Shown: piece by piece, positions 46,746 through 59,079 of the stretch
Position numbering within the stretch: the first letter of the stretch is position 1
Layout: each line of letters starts with the position of its first letter
Source: Austropuccinia psidii
Lineage: Eukaryota; Basidiomycota; Pucciniomycetes; Pucciniales; Sphaerophragmiaceae
Reading direction: 5' to 3'
DNA length: 64,000 nt
Assembly (NCBI GenBank): GCA_023105745.1
Contig: JALGQZ010000018.1
Location: 19,550,132-19,614,131, forward strand
Position numbers and translations under genes: made by a program
Notes under the pieces: model-generated
Database searches by the model: none
Told to the model about the DNA's origin: nothing
What the model saw: the letters and a program-made list of their open reading frames with translations, nothing else

Positions 46746-48185
46746 TGTCAGCCTGTGACTCAAAACCAGAGCACAAGCATGATAGCCAAAATACCATAAA
46801 CCAATGGTATAGCCAAGATACCACCAAAAGATGGAGCTGAGCCAAATCAGCTCAAAAGGTATCAAACGAAAGAGGAAACTCACCTCTTTCTGAAAGCATA
46901 AGTCCCATCACCATAGGACAAGAAATAACAAAGTTATTCCTGCTCAAAATTATTCCTGAGCATAAACCTTAATTTTCACCTGTCATCTAAAATCTAGAAG
47001 GAGAGGCTTAACACCATCAAATGGGTACTCATAATGAAGCTCTAAGCCAGGGCTATCCAATGGTACTAGCCAAACTGAGCTAGCACCAATATTACTGGAG
47101 TTATGGTCAATTTCAGGGCAAATAAGGGTGAACAAAACATCCACCTCTTATCTAACTTCTACAGCTTTAGTGTGAGATACTTGAAGTGGGGTGTTTTTGG
47201 AAAGACCACAATCAGGGCTATCTGATGGTTTCATCCATTTCCCCATAGCTCAACTAGAACAAAGGTTATGGGGCAAATAAGCTCAATACAGCTTTTTGCC
47301 TCTAGCACACAAATGTACAAAAATCTTGTACATGGGATACCTTTGCAATATTTAATGATACCCATATCAAATGAGGTACCATTGTGTAGAGCACATACAG
47401 GGCTAGACACTGAACCAACGTTGAGGTTGATATCTCAAGAATTGACAAAGTTATGGCTGCTTTAAGGTCAGATTCCCACCTGCTGTCATATACAGCTTTA
47501 CCATGGGATAATATCCCATAACCATGAATATGAGGTGTCAAATAGATGCAGAAGCTTGTTTTTCCTTCAATACCTCATATTTCAGTCAATACTGGGGTCC
47601 CATACAGTTTCTGTACAGAATTATACGTATCATACACGTCAGAATCAGGCTGTGAGGTCCCCAGATGAAACTTTTCACCCTGTATTGGTGAAAACTGCCC
47701 AGATGTGGTTTCAAAACCACATCTGAGCCCAATACAGGCTATACAGGCTGTTTGCAAACCACAAGCCAGTACTAGAGAGTGATAAAATCTTCACTTCCTC
47801 TACGTGGAAAGGTCTAGCACCCTTTCCACCACATTTCAGGATAAAAAGGAGGCTTTTCACAGCCGGAATTGTCCCCTCATCCTTCTCTTGAATAACCTAA
47901 GTAGTAAACTGTCAAAAAAAGTTTTACTCTTGGTTAATAATAAGGTATAATTATAAATCTTAATTATTGTAGTCTTTTATTATTGTAACCCAACAGATAA
48001 AGCTGCACCCAGGGCTTTCAACATTGCTCACCACCACTATATCATATATAGTAAATCCCTTTTAATCTTAAATTAAATTATCTTTAGACCCTTATGAATC
48101 TTTTTAAACCATTTTTACCATGTCACAAACATAATTAAAGTTGTACTTAGCCTATTCAAACCTTTATCATGGTTTCATCCTGACA
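46746..48185 (+). repeat. E5 5' LTR, 1440 bp
   Basis: Starts TGTCAGCCTGTGACTC and ends TCATCCTGACA. It holds a 26-base hairpin at 47700-47725 (CAGATGTGGTTT and its complement) and a GGATAAAAAGGAGGC box near 47839, probably the TATA element for element RNA. Confidence 0.93.
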
Positions 48186-48761
48186 TTTTGGGGGCCTGGC
48201 CGTGTTTTAAACTTTTATTGGACCTTATAAGTATTTTTCTCTCTTATTTTCTATTTTCTGACAATTGTTTTATCTTTTTTAGGCAAATTTTCTTTTAAAA
48301 AATATTTTTATATATATTTTACTTTATTACTCTCATTATAAGAGTACTTACCACGTGGTTAATACCCACTGCAACCTTTATTTTTGGCGTGTTTACATAT
48401 AAAAACACATAAGCCATCAATAAGGTCTGTATTCTTGATTGAATAAGGACACCTCTGACTGAAAAACCATCAGTTGAGGCGTGGTTAAGTGTATTGTTAA
48501 CTCAATTACACTTATACAGAGCCACTTATTCAGATTACACTTGAAAACCACAAGTGTATGTGTGGGATACTGGCACACAAACAGTGTGACAGGGTACCAA
48601 AAGCTGTAATTCTGACGTGGAATTGTTTATTCAATTACACTTTCATTATACAGGGCATATTGTAGTAACATACAAGCCCAGAGGCCAATCTTAGACGTGC
48701 AAAACCAGCATTTTTTGAGAAGTCTTAACTGACATAAGCCCTCTTTTTCCTGCCTGATTCA
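48186..48761 (+). other. E5 primer-binding-like site and leader intron
   Basis: TTTTGGGGGCCTGGCCGTG begins at 48186. The intron 48231-48761 (531 nt) starts GTATTT after ...CTTATAA and ends CTTAACTGAC, CCCTCTTTTTCCTG, GATTCAG; as in E1 it would create A+TG. Confidence 0.6.
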
Positions 48762-49829
48762 GTGGAAGAAAATTACATCCCACTTGAGACCCAGTCACAG
48801 GCCAACACACCAGTGACACCCTCAGAACCAGAGGGCAGCAAGGGCAAAGGAAAGAGGCACAGTGAAGGTCTTATCACAGCCAAGAAGTGGACTCCAATAG
48901 CCACTCAGAGGAGTAGAAAACCACAAAACTATGCATCAATACAAGGTAAACCAACCTAACCACTTGTACAGGAAAATTACAATTATTAACCCAGTTGTAA
49001 CCTCCAAAGGTAAAATGCCAAAATCAGCAGATAACAAATTTGTACAAGGCACAGTCAAAGGTAAATATCCTAAGAACATAAAGTTTTTGACTTCTTGCAA
49101 ACACTGATATGTCCGCTGTATACCTCAGAGACCTTGGCTTCCAAAGGAACCAGCCAGAGGAGAGAGAAGGCTTGTCCAGAACCAGAAGACCTGGAAGAGG
49201 ACACCTTGGACACAGTGGTGGATGGCAAAACAATGAGGGAGATAATATCAACCCTGCCCTTCACACTCCAATGTAACAGGAACCTCAAACCAGAGGACTG
49301 GAAGGATATGGATCAAGTTCTTCAGCTCCACCAACTCCTCAGAGATTTATTTCAATGGAGCATGGACAACAAGAGGTTCAACCTGGCATCTCACTGGGCA
49401 GAACTTGGAGCAAGTTTCCAGAAGATCTTTCTCAAAGAGATAGACTTCTAGGACCTTGTGGTAATCACCAAAGGTTGGAATCCTACCAGGCAGTTCAGAC
49501 TCCTGGAGGCAAGGGCACAGAGGATAAGAGAGAATCAAGCCACTATCCAAGCTATAGAAGAACAGTTAACCCAGACAGGGACTACTCTGATTCTTTCAGG
49601 CTCACAAGGAGCAGGCCAAATCAGATCTCCAGTGGCTTCACACCATTCAGAAACCAGCAGATCAGTGGCCAAGAGTCACCATTCTTCAAAATTCCAGGAA
49701 GTTTCCAGGAGAAGACAAGGGAACAAGGGAAAGAACAAAGCCTCCTTCAACCAGAGGAGGAAAGAGTCAGACCGTATGATTCAGAAGCTGTTAGATTTGG
49801 TAAAAGAAGTACACAAGAACCAGAGGTAG
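48762..49829 (+). pseudogene. E5 frame A protein, broken
   Basis: Exons 48762-49060 and 49129-49829 are separated by a 68-nt intron at the same place as in E1. The first exon loses one base near 48957. TAG at 49449 interrupts the sequence FLKEIDF*DLVVITKGWNP, where E1 has GAG. After it the frame is open to 49829, ending LLDLVKEVHKNQR. Motifs DWKDMDQVLQLHQLLRDLFQ and RFNLASHWAELGASFQKIFL are retained. Function unknown, as for E1. Confidence 0.6.
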
Positions 49830-50851
49830 TTGTAAACCACTCTAGAATGAGTAGTCCTACTAATAGAAACATTACCCCCACTCAGACTGAACATAACATT
49901 GTCACATCTGAGAGTAACATCAACAGTGATACACTGTGGTTAAAAATGTCCCAATATTCTGAACAATCTGCAAAGCAGTTTGCAGAGCTTGAAGCCAGCC
50001 ATGAGAGGATGAAAGAATTACAGGCCTCCATGCAAAAAATAGTTAAAAATCTTCAAGAAGGACAAGCTCAATTGAGCAAAGCCTGTGAAGAAACTAACAA
50101 AAGACTGAATATAGTCTTTGAAGAACAACACCACAGCAAAAGGGACAGGGATTGTCTGGACCAAGACATAAACAAATTGTTTAATGTCTACCATAACTTG
50201 ACTCCCCAACCACAAGGCCGAGTTATGGAGAATCCATATCAGCCAGATGACATCAAACCAGATGCCATGTTGATGAATAAGGCAAGATCTCCATCAAAAT
50301 ACCAGGATGGAGATGAAATGTCTTATTCAGAGAAGGAAGCCTTGGAACAGCTTCCTGAGGCCTCAAGATGGCCCAAATTCTCTGAAACAGGAGAATATGA
50401 TCATATGGAACTCATAGATTATATTGATGGACTCTTCATTGATGTATCAAGCATACCAGACTACTGGATTACTGCTAGATTGAATACTGCATTTAAAAGT
50501 CATGCTAATATATGGTACACAGAAATGAAAGAAATCCATGGAAGAAGGAACTGGCCATGGTGGAAGACTCAAATCATCCAAATGTACAGTGGTGGAACTT
50601 GGATATTGCAAAAGACAAGGTCATTTGAAAATGACAAATACTCAGCGGACAAAGATCCATATGAGTGGTGTCTTAGAAAGTCTAAGATACTTAAAGCCAT
50701 TGATCCTCAGATGAACATGCAAATGAGGAATCACAAACTTCTGACACAACTGCCAGGAGAACTAGAGAATGCAGTAAAATGCAGATGCAACCAAAATTGC
50801 ACTCTAGATGACATTGCCAACACCTTACAAGACATAAGGAAAAGAACATAG
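49355..50851 (+). CDS. E5 gag (frame B), 498 codons
   Basis: It starts at an ATG inside frame A (MEHGQQEVQPG). Residues 1-180 are polar and low complexity and overlap frame A. A coiled coil follows (KQFAELEASHERMKELQASM, about residues 206-260), then a linker and a capsid-like domain from WPKFSETGEYDHMELIDYID through WYTEMKEIHGRRNWPWWK to PGELENAVKCRCNQ. Gag forms the intracellular particle that holds element RNA. The frame ends in TAG because four bases present in E1 (ACTAATATAGGG) are missing, which separates it from the zinc knuckle and pol. Confidence 0.75.
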   Translation: MEHGQQEVQPGISLGRTWSKFPEDLSQRDRLLGPCGNHQRLESYQAVQTPGGKGTEDKRESSHYPSYRRTVNPDRDYSDSFRLTRSRPNQISSGFTPFRNQQISGQESPFFKIPGSFQEKTREQGKEQSLLQPEEERVRPYDSEAVRFGKRSTQEPEVVVNHSRMSSPTNRNITPTQTEHNIVTSESNINSDTLWLKMSQYSEQSAKQFAELEASHERMKELQASMQKIVKNLQEGQAQLSKACEETNKRLNIVFEEQHHSKRDRDCLDQDINKLFNVYHNLTPQPQGRVMENPYQPDDIKPDAMLMNKARSPSKYQDGDEMSYSEKEALEQLPEASRWPKFSETGEYDHMELIDYIDGLFIDVSSIPDYWITARLNTAFKSHANIWYTEMKEIHGRRNWPWWKTQIIQMYSGGTWILQKTRSFENDKYSADKDPYEWCLRKSKILKAIDPQMNMQMRNHKLLTQLPGELENAVKCRCNQNCTLDDIANTLQDIRKRT

Positions 50852-53800
50852 GGAAATTCACCCCATATAAGAGCAGTATTCTCAAAGAGAAACGACTTTT
50901 CAGGGTGGAGTTTAAAGACAAACCCAAAGAAAGAGGGGCAGAAGTGGCAAAAAAGAGGAATTCTTGTCACAATTGTGGTTCAACAGACCACTATGCCAAC
51001 AACTGTCCAAAGGAAAAGAAAAGAGTCTATGCCATAGAGAAAGTCCCTGAGGAAGAACCTCCAACAGAGGATTCTGATTCAGACTCCATGGGTGATGCCA
51101 TCAGAGAACCCTCTGAGGATGATCAAGACCCAAGAGAGGAATTTTTAGTGGAATACCAAGAGGAAACCCACTAGAAATCCAGGAAATACAGTTGGAAGCA
51201 GGCATGCCACAGGACACTGCCAACAAGAACTTGTGCAAACACACACAAGATGCACAAACATTCCTGATTACACCAACCAAAGGAATGGCATATATACATG
51301 GTACAGCCACAAAAATGACTGTTTGTATTGACAATGCTCAGCATCCACTGATCATTGACAGTGGAGCACACTGCTCCATAGTGGCGAAAAACCATCTCGA
51401 TACCCACTTCCCAAGCCGGGAAAAACAGCTCTTGCCCACTAAGGCAAAAAACTTTAAAAGTGCATCAGGGAAGAAGACTTCCATTGGAACAATTATCAAA
51501 GAGATAATAATACCCCACAGGAAGGGTAATATCAGACTCAACCCAGAGTTTGTAGTGCTTGATGATGCCCACATCCAAGGGCTTTTACTGGGAACAGATT
51601 ACCAGAGGATGTATGGCATAGATATTTACAACAGTAAAAATAGGCACATCACCATTGGTACTAACAAGGAAAAGAAATTTTCACTTGATATATACCAGAT
51701 ATCTTCTCAAGACCCACTAGAAGAACTTCTGAAGGAATTAAGAGAGGGACAATGTAGCACTACCCTCACTAGTAAACAACAAGTAAGTTTACTGAAGATA
51801 CTGAGAAAGAACAAACCAGTATTTGCCATTGGTGAAGAACCATTAGGCAATATCAAAGGCCATGATATAGAACTGTATCTGGATGTGGAAAGGCCTTATC
51901 CACCCATGCTTAGGAGACCTTCTTATCCAGCAAGCCTGGAAACCAGGAAGGAAATTGAGAAACATATCAATGAACTCCTGGATATGCATTTCATCAGGAA
52001 GATTGGACTTAATGAGATAGTGGAAATCACCACCCCTGTCCTAATCACCTGGCATGATGGAAAGTCTAGACTGTGTGGAGATTTCAGAGCTCTGAATAAC
52101 TACACAAAAGCAGACAGGTAACCTATACCCAGGATACCTCATGCCTTGGATAAACTGGCAAAAGCCAAATAAATAACCAAAATGGATTGTATGAAAGGCT
52201 TCCACCAAAATTGAGTTAAACCAAACTCCATGAAATTACTCAGAATAATAGTCCATATGGGCATATATGAGTATACCAGGATGCCATTTGGCATCAAAAA
52301 TGCACCAGCCCATTTCCAAATGATGACGGACACAATATTTCAAGAACAAATACTGGAAGGCTGGATGGTGGTATATATTGATGATATCATTATATACTCA
52401 GAGACATGGGAGGACCATGTGCAATACATAGACAGATTACTAAGTAAATGCACACCCATAAATCTCAAAATTTCACTTAAAAAGTGCAATTTTGGCCAAC
52501 AAGAGTTACTGGCTCTAGGACACAAAGTCTCAGGTCTTAGTTTGGCAATTGACCAGAATAAAGTAGTAGCAGTACTGCAAAAGCCAATACAAAAAAGCAT
52601 CAAAGAGATGCAATCTTTTCTTGGGTTTGCTAGCTAGTATAGAAACCACATCAAAAACTGCGCACACATAACTAGTAGTTTATACAAGTTATGTTCAAAA
52701 GATGTAGTTTTTAAAATAACCAAGGAAAGGAGGGATGCATATGAGAGGATCAAACATGAACTCACAAATGCACCTGTGCTTATCTTACCTGACTTTGAAC
52801 TACCATCAAGTTATATATAGATGCAGCATGTAGCCAAGGCTTAGGAGCAGCCCATCACCAAAGGAAAATTGTGGATGGTGAACCAAGAGAGGAAGTAATA
52901 TTTTACATCTCTAGGCAACTGAAAGATTCAGAAGCCAGGTATGGGGCCACCCAGACTGAATTTCTATGTCTAGTCTGGGCTCTAGAAAAACTCCATTATT
53001 ATTTGGAGGGTGCAGTCTTTGAAGTCTACACAGACTCCACAGCCTTGAAGTCTTTAATAAACATGAATACTACAAATGGACACATGCTGAGATGGAAAAT
53101 AGCTATCCAGGAGTATAGAGGGAACATGACCATCATATACAAGGAAGTTAAAGCCATACCAATGCAGATGGTCTTAGCAGATGGCCGCTGGACAATGTCA
53201 AACACAATCCAGCTTATGACCCTGAAGTTGCAGCCAAAATCCCTATCCATTTCATGGAAATAGATAAGAGGAGGAACTTCAGATTTTCTGAATGGGCACC
53301 AGAAAGTGGTACCCTTGACAGTGAAAACACTGATTCAGAGGGAACAGAAACTCCCATATTGGGAATAAGTTCCTCAGAACTGCAAAAAGAATTTTTAGTG
53401 CAGTACTGAAGTCTTATGCCAAACACAAACAGTGTGGCATACTGCTACAACACCTTCAAAAAAAGTATAGGAGTCCAGAACTGGAATCCCAGCTGAAAGA
53501 ACCCTGGTTGAGGGCCTATAAGGATAGCAAGTTCTTCCTTATAGATGGCCTGCTCTACCACAGAGAGAAACACACAAGTGCACTCACAGTGGTAGACAGA
53601 GACCACACCTCCTTGATCCTGTTGGTATGCCATTACTGCTCCTATATGGGACACATGAGTGAGGACAGGACTAAAGAGAGGGTAGCAATCACAGCTTGGT
53701 GGCCCAAGTGGGAACAAGAGTTGAGTGAATACATCAACACTTGTGAAAGATGCCAAAAGGCAAATAGGAAACATGGGAAGAAGTATGGGTTACTTCAACA

Positions 53801-54956
53801 TATAGAAGAACCCAAACACGCATGGGAAACCATCAACATGGACTGGGTTACAGGACTTGTCTCAGGAGGCAAAGAAAACTAAAATGCCTGCTTAATCATA
53901 GCTGATAGGTTCAGCCAGAGCAAGAGGTGTCTACCATGCCACAAGGAGGACACAGCCATGGATACTGCTCTGTTATTTTGGAATAACATCATATTTACCT
54001 GTGGAGTCCCTAAGTTCATCATTAGTGATAGGGACCCAAGATTCACATCTGAATTTTGGACCAACTTGTATGACATGCTTGGCACCAAGCTTGCTTTTTC
54101 CACAGCTTACCATCCACAAACAGATGGCCTAGCTGAAAGGATGATCCAGGCAATGGAGGACATCCTCAGAAGGTTCTGTGCCTATGGCATGGAATACAGG
54201 GACCATGAAAGATACACCCATGACTGGGTTACCCTTCTACCAGCTGTCAAACTGGCTTATAATAAAAGTCAGCACTCTACCGCAGGAAAAACACCTGCAG
54301 TGGTAGAGAAAGGGTGGAATCCCCTGTTGCCTGTGGATCACTTAAAGAAGAATCTTCTAACCATCCACCCCACAGCCAAAGACTTCCATGATATGTGGAG
54401 GAGGGCTTGTGATACAGCTGCCAAATGCATAGCTGAGGCAAAAGAATATAATAAACAGAGGTGGGACAAGACACACATGGAGCCTGACTTTAAGGAAGGG
54501 GACCAGGTGCTAGTGTCCACAATGAACTTTAATAATCTTAAAGGACCCAAGAAAATGAGAGACTCATTTGTAGGGCCCTTCACTATCATGAAATTGATAG
54601 GGAAAAATGCAGTGGAAGTCAAACTTACAGAGGAATTTGCCAGAAAGCGCCCAGTCTTTCCAGTAAGTTCGGTCAAGCCATACTTCCAAACAGAGGAAGA
54701 TAAATTCCCCTCCTGGAAGATGAACCCCACACCACCTGATATAGTAGAAGTGCAGGACTTCCCTGGACCTTTGAGTAAAATAATCAAGGCCAGGAAGATC
54801 AGCCTTAATGGGAAGGATCAAAGACAATACCTAGTCAGATTCAAGAACCAGACAGCTGATAAAGACAAATGGTTGGCAGAAGATGCCATACCAGATAGGA
54901 ACCTTCATCTAAGGAGGTTCAGAGCCTCTAGGAGGACTGGACAGCCTCATCTATGA
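50852..54956 (+). pseudogene. E5 pol: protease to chromodomain, broken
   Basis: CCHC knuckle CHNCGSTDHYANNC (about 50965), a one-base loss at about 51169, then an open stretch 51192-52121 with protease LIIDSGAHCSIV (DSG) and the first part of RT. TAA at 52119, TAA near 52168, TGA near 52213 and TAG at 52635 replace Tyr or Gly codons seen in E1. The RT palm box YIDDIIIYS (about 52376) is intact. The frame changes at about 52810 before RNase H, exactly as in E1. Integrase has the HHCC region (CERCQKANRKHG), DWVTGLVSGG and [12 protein letters not shown]. The last 332 codons (53958-54956) are open and end with the chromodomain-like [17 protein letters not shown]. Confidence 0.85.
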
Positions 54957-54980
54957 TGAGCCTTTTTTAGAGGGAGGGTA

Positions 54981-56419
54981 TGTCAGCCTGTGACTCCAAA
55001 CCCAAGCACAAGCATGACAGCCAAAATACCATAAACCAATGGTATAGCCAAGATACCACCAAAGCTTGGAGCTGAGCCAAGTTAGCTCAAAAGGTATCAA
55101 ACAAAGGAGGAAACTCACCCCTTTCTGAATATATAGGTCCCCTCACCATAGGACAAAGAATAACAAATTTATTTCTGCTCAAAGTTGTTGCTGAGCGTAA
55201 ACCTTAGCTTTCACCTCTCATCTAACATCCAGAAGGAGAGGCTTAACCTCATCAAATGGGTATTCAAAGTGAAGCTCTAAGCCAGGGCTATCCAATGGTA
55301 CTAGCCAAACTGAGCTAGCACCAATATTACTGGAGTTATGGTCAATTTCAGGGCAAATAAGGGTGAACAAAACATCCACCTCTTATCTAACTTCTACAGC
55401 TTTAGTGTGAGATACTTGAAGTGGGGTGTTTTTGGAAAGAGCAAAATCAGGGCTATCTGATGGTGGCATCCATTTCCCCATAGCTCCACTAGATCAAAAG
55501 TTATGGGGCAAATAAGCTCAATACAGCTTTTTGCCTATACCACGCAAATGTACAAAAATCCTGTACATGGGATAACTTTGCCATATTGGATGATACCCAT
55601 ATCAAATGAGGGACCATTGTGTTGAGAACATACAGGGCTACACACTGAACCAATTTTGAGGTTGATATCTCAAGAATTGACAAAGGTATGGATGTTTTAA
55701 GGTCAGATTCCCACCTGCTATCATATACAGCCTTACCATGGGATAATATCCCATAACCATCAATATGAGGTGTCAAATAGACGAGGAAGCTTGTTTTTAC
55801 TTCAATACCTCATATTTCAGTCAATATTGGGGTCCCATACAGCTTCTGTACAGAATTCTACGCGTCATACACGTCAGAATCAGGCTGTGAGGTCCCCAGA
55901 TGAAACTTTTCACCCTGTATTGGTGAAAACTACCCGGATGTGGTTTCAAAACCACATCTGAGCCCAATACAGGTTATACAGGCTGTTTGCAAGCCACAAG
56001 CCAGTGCTAGAGAGTGAAAAAATCTTCACTTCCTCTACGTGGAGGGTCTAGCACCCTTTCCACCACATTTCAGGATAAAGAGGAGGCTTTTCACAGCCAG
56101 AATTGTCTCCTCATCCTGCTCTTAAATAACCTAGGTAGTAAACTTTCAAAAACAGTTTTACTCTTGGTTAATAATCAGGTATAATCATAAATCTTAATTA
56201 TTGTAGTCTTTTATTATTGTAACCCAACAGATAAAGCTGCACCCAGGGCTTTCAATAGCGCTCACCACCACTATATCATATATAGTAAAGCCCTTTTAAC
56301 CTTAAATTAAATTATCTTTAAACCCTTATAAATCTTTTTAAGCAATTTTTACCATGTCACAAACATAGTTAAAGTTGTACTTAGCCTATTTACACCTTTA
56401 TCATAGTTTCATCCTGACA
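54981..56419 (+). repeat. E5 3' LTR, 1439 bp
   Basis: Starts TGTCAGCCTGTGACTCC after TTTTTTAGAGGGAGGGTA and ends TTTCATCCTGACA. Its first 230 bases are closer to the E1 3' LTR than to its own partner at 46746, while the last part is closer to its partner. Confidence 0.92.
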
Positions 56420-56424
56420 GTGTT

Positions 56425-56762
56425 TGTATCTGTAACAGTGATTCCTTTTGTGGGGATCTGCGGGGAATCTCCTTCTGGAACATGAGCAGGATTATCAATT
56501 TTATTTTTTAATCACCATCCTCTCAATCCATCAGAATTTTTATGAATATTCCCATCTTTGTGAACAATATGCATATTACCTCTAAGCTCCTGTATGGCTA
56601 TTTGCCATCTGCAAATATGCCCATTAAGTTTTTTCATGTTTAAAAGTGATTTAACAGTGGTACAATCTGTCATCACTTCAAAACCACATCCTTTCAGGAA
56701 GTAATTGCATTTTTCTATGACCCAGAAAAGGCATAAAAACTCCATTGTACTTACTGCATATC
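56425..56762 (-). pseudogene. E6 RNase H remnant
   Basis: Read from 56762: [18 protein letters not shown] (with in-frame breaks), [35 protein letters not shown] and the linker GITVTDTNT, which continues at 46740 beyond E5. The upstream RT is missing because the E4 LTR sits at 56763. Confidence 0.78.
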
Positions 56763-58689
56763 TGTGATCCTTGAGGTATATTTTACATACCCAAATAGGC
56801 CACAATTATCTTAAAAAGAAATTTTGAATTATGCAAAACTCATAAGTCATGCATATATCCAAAATTAATCATAATTTCAATTTCAGAAAAGATGAATAAC
56901 TTTTTATTGAGTAAGTAAATCCATGGATTTAAGACCATATTTGGATTCTACACAAAAATTCACCTAGGGTAGCTCCATAGAGTGAATAAGCTCGATTTAA
57001 GTATTTGAGGTGGTAAAATGGAAAATACTTCAATACCACATCATTAATACCACATAAAAGATCCGTGAAAATTTTTGTTTTTCTTGATTTTTAGCCAAAA
57101 TAATGAGAAAGTGAGAAATCCCATGTTACATATACACTAAGAATAGTGTTATGCATGTTTTGAGCACTTAATATTATGGTATTCTTACATGGACTTTTGG
57201 TACACCCATAGTGGATATCTCACTTTAAGCTTAAATTACTATTTCGACGTAAAAATTAAGCAAGGGGGACAAAAGACATCAAAGAGAGCCAGGGTACCCA
57301 ACTTCTGAGGCCTCAGAGGCGTGGATAGCTCCAGAGCATGGATCCATGGCTCATCTTGGCCCAATTGGTAAACTAAAACTCTTTGGGAACTTGGTTACCA
57401 AGTTACACCTACTGTAATCATAAGAAAAATAGCAAATATCCTGCTATTTTGACGTGCCAAGGAGGTAATAAGCTACTTAGGCTCCTGTAACCACGTCAAT
57501 TCTTGATGAATTTCCATGACTAGACCCTAAAAGAGTAATTAAACCCTTTTGGGATCCATATTCATTGATTTACCTCATAGCAACCAGCAAAATACTGCTA
57601 TTTGCAATTCTACGTAGAAATGAGGTAAAAACTTCAAAAATTCATTAAAAATACAATTCTTAATGAATCTTCCTGAAACTTTCAGGACCAATGAAGAGCT
57701 GTATTATCTATGGTACAACCAAAAAGAATTATGGTTTTACTAGTAAAATTAAAAGTTTTACTTACAGTCCATTTTTTGACCATTCTACGTGAAACACTGA
57801 ATCTTCAAAAATTCACAGTAATTACAACCTGTGATGAAATTGGCAATAACATTGATAACTTTGAGAAATCAATGATTATTTTAGAATAAGAGAAGATTTA
57901 CAGATGTTACTCCTTTTATTCTTAACCATATTGGGGTTGGTAGTCACGTAAAAGCATCAATTAAGTAATTATGATAATCTTACGTGACAACAGATGATGC
58001 AATCATTAATCCAAAAGGGTTTATTGTTTTCTCACTCACTGGTTTTTCATTTTGCTCCATGGCACGCCTCTGTGAGCTGTTGTTGACTTAAAAGAAGCCT
58101 ATTCTTGCTGTTTTTTCCGTATCATCATCTTATCAATTTATTAAATCATTATTACCAACAAGTAAGTATTAGTTAAAGCTATTCTTAAGTGTTTTAAATC
58201 TTTCAAAATCATCCAGAAAGACGTGAAATCATAGAATCCAACTATATTCTGTTGTAATACTGTTATAAATCCTTTTGATCCCTTAAATCCACAATTCCAC
58301 AACAAATTTCTCTACTCTTACCTTTCAATAAGTTCTTTGGAGTATTAGTGAGTCATTTATTCTTAATTCTTAAAGTTTTTCTCTAGTAATAGTTTTCTTC
58401 AAGAATTATCTTTATAATTATTCTTGCAAAAGATAATTATATATTCAAATAATTTTATTATTTTAATAAAGAAGTTTTTATTATTAAATTCTTCTTGTAA
58501 TTGATTCTTGTAGACAATTACTTGCTCACTGTTAAAATCACTAGTAGTGCTTAACACGTGAAAGAAATAATTTTTTTTAATTATTTAATCGTGGTTATAA
58601 TAATATTTTATTATTATATTTCATAAGAACAGACATAGTACTGTTGATTAATAGTAATATTATCACCAGTTTCATAGTCACATCTTACA
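56763..58689 (+). repeat. E4 5' LTR, 1927 bp
   Basis: Starts TGTGATCCTTGAGG (family consensus TGTGAGCC) and ends AGTCACATCTTACA. ACGT-core motifs recur at about 57633, 57788, 57946, 57983, 58216 and 58556, including the inverted pair GTCACGTAA (57943-57951) and TTACGTGAC (57980-57988). Confidence 0.85.
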
Positions 58690-59079
58690 TTTGGGGGCCT
58701 GGCCGTGCCTTTTGAACCTTGTACCCTTAATTAATATATTTTTAAGCTCTCAAATAAATTAATTGAATATTTTTTTTCTTTCATTTTAAAGTCAAAATAA
58801 TTCTTATTTTTGAAATTGTTTTGGAAATCTTTTTCATTGAGGAATTTGGTTTAATTTTATACTGTTTTACACGTGGCTTTTTCACATCCAAAAACTTATA
58901 AAATTATTCTTTGAGTTACTCTGAATTAATTTTCATTCAAAATCTTAAATTTTAATTTTTTTCTTTAAAAGAATAAATTTTTTTTTAATATTAAAAAAAT
59001 AATAAAATTCATAAAAAATCTTTTGAAAATATCTTAAAACACAAAAATAATTTCTTTTATCATATTTTTTCTCTTTAAG
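58690..59079 (+). other. E4 primer-binding-like site and leader
   Basis: TTTGGGGGCCTGGCCGTG begins at 58690. The leader is AT-rich and shares a TACACGTGGCTTTTTCACATCC block (58869-58890) with E2. A TCTCTTTAAG acceptor-like site ends at 59079, followed by TGTCTTTAATC, the same AG|TG layout as in the other elements. The donor is not clear here. Confidence 0.5.

Larger units (their letters stand above)
46746..56419 (+). mobile_element. E5: full-length family I Ty3/gypsy, 9674 bp
   Basis: LTRs 46746-48185 and 54981-56419 are flanked by the target duplication GTGTT (46741-46745 and 56420-56424). All landmarks are present: primer-binding-like site, leader intron, overlapping gag frames, protease, RT, RNase H, integrase, chromodomain and polypurine tract. 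The host is E6, whose reading frame continues on the far side. LTR divergence and multiple stops show it is old. Confidence 0.95.

Noticed and set aside
46746..56419. E5 stops as programmed read-through sites
   Set aside because: They are scattered, lie at Tyr, Gly and other codons, and differ from those in E1 except at the RT-RNase H joint.
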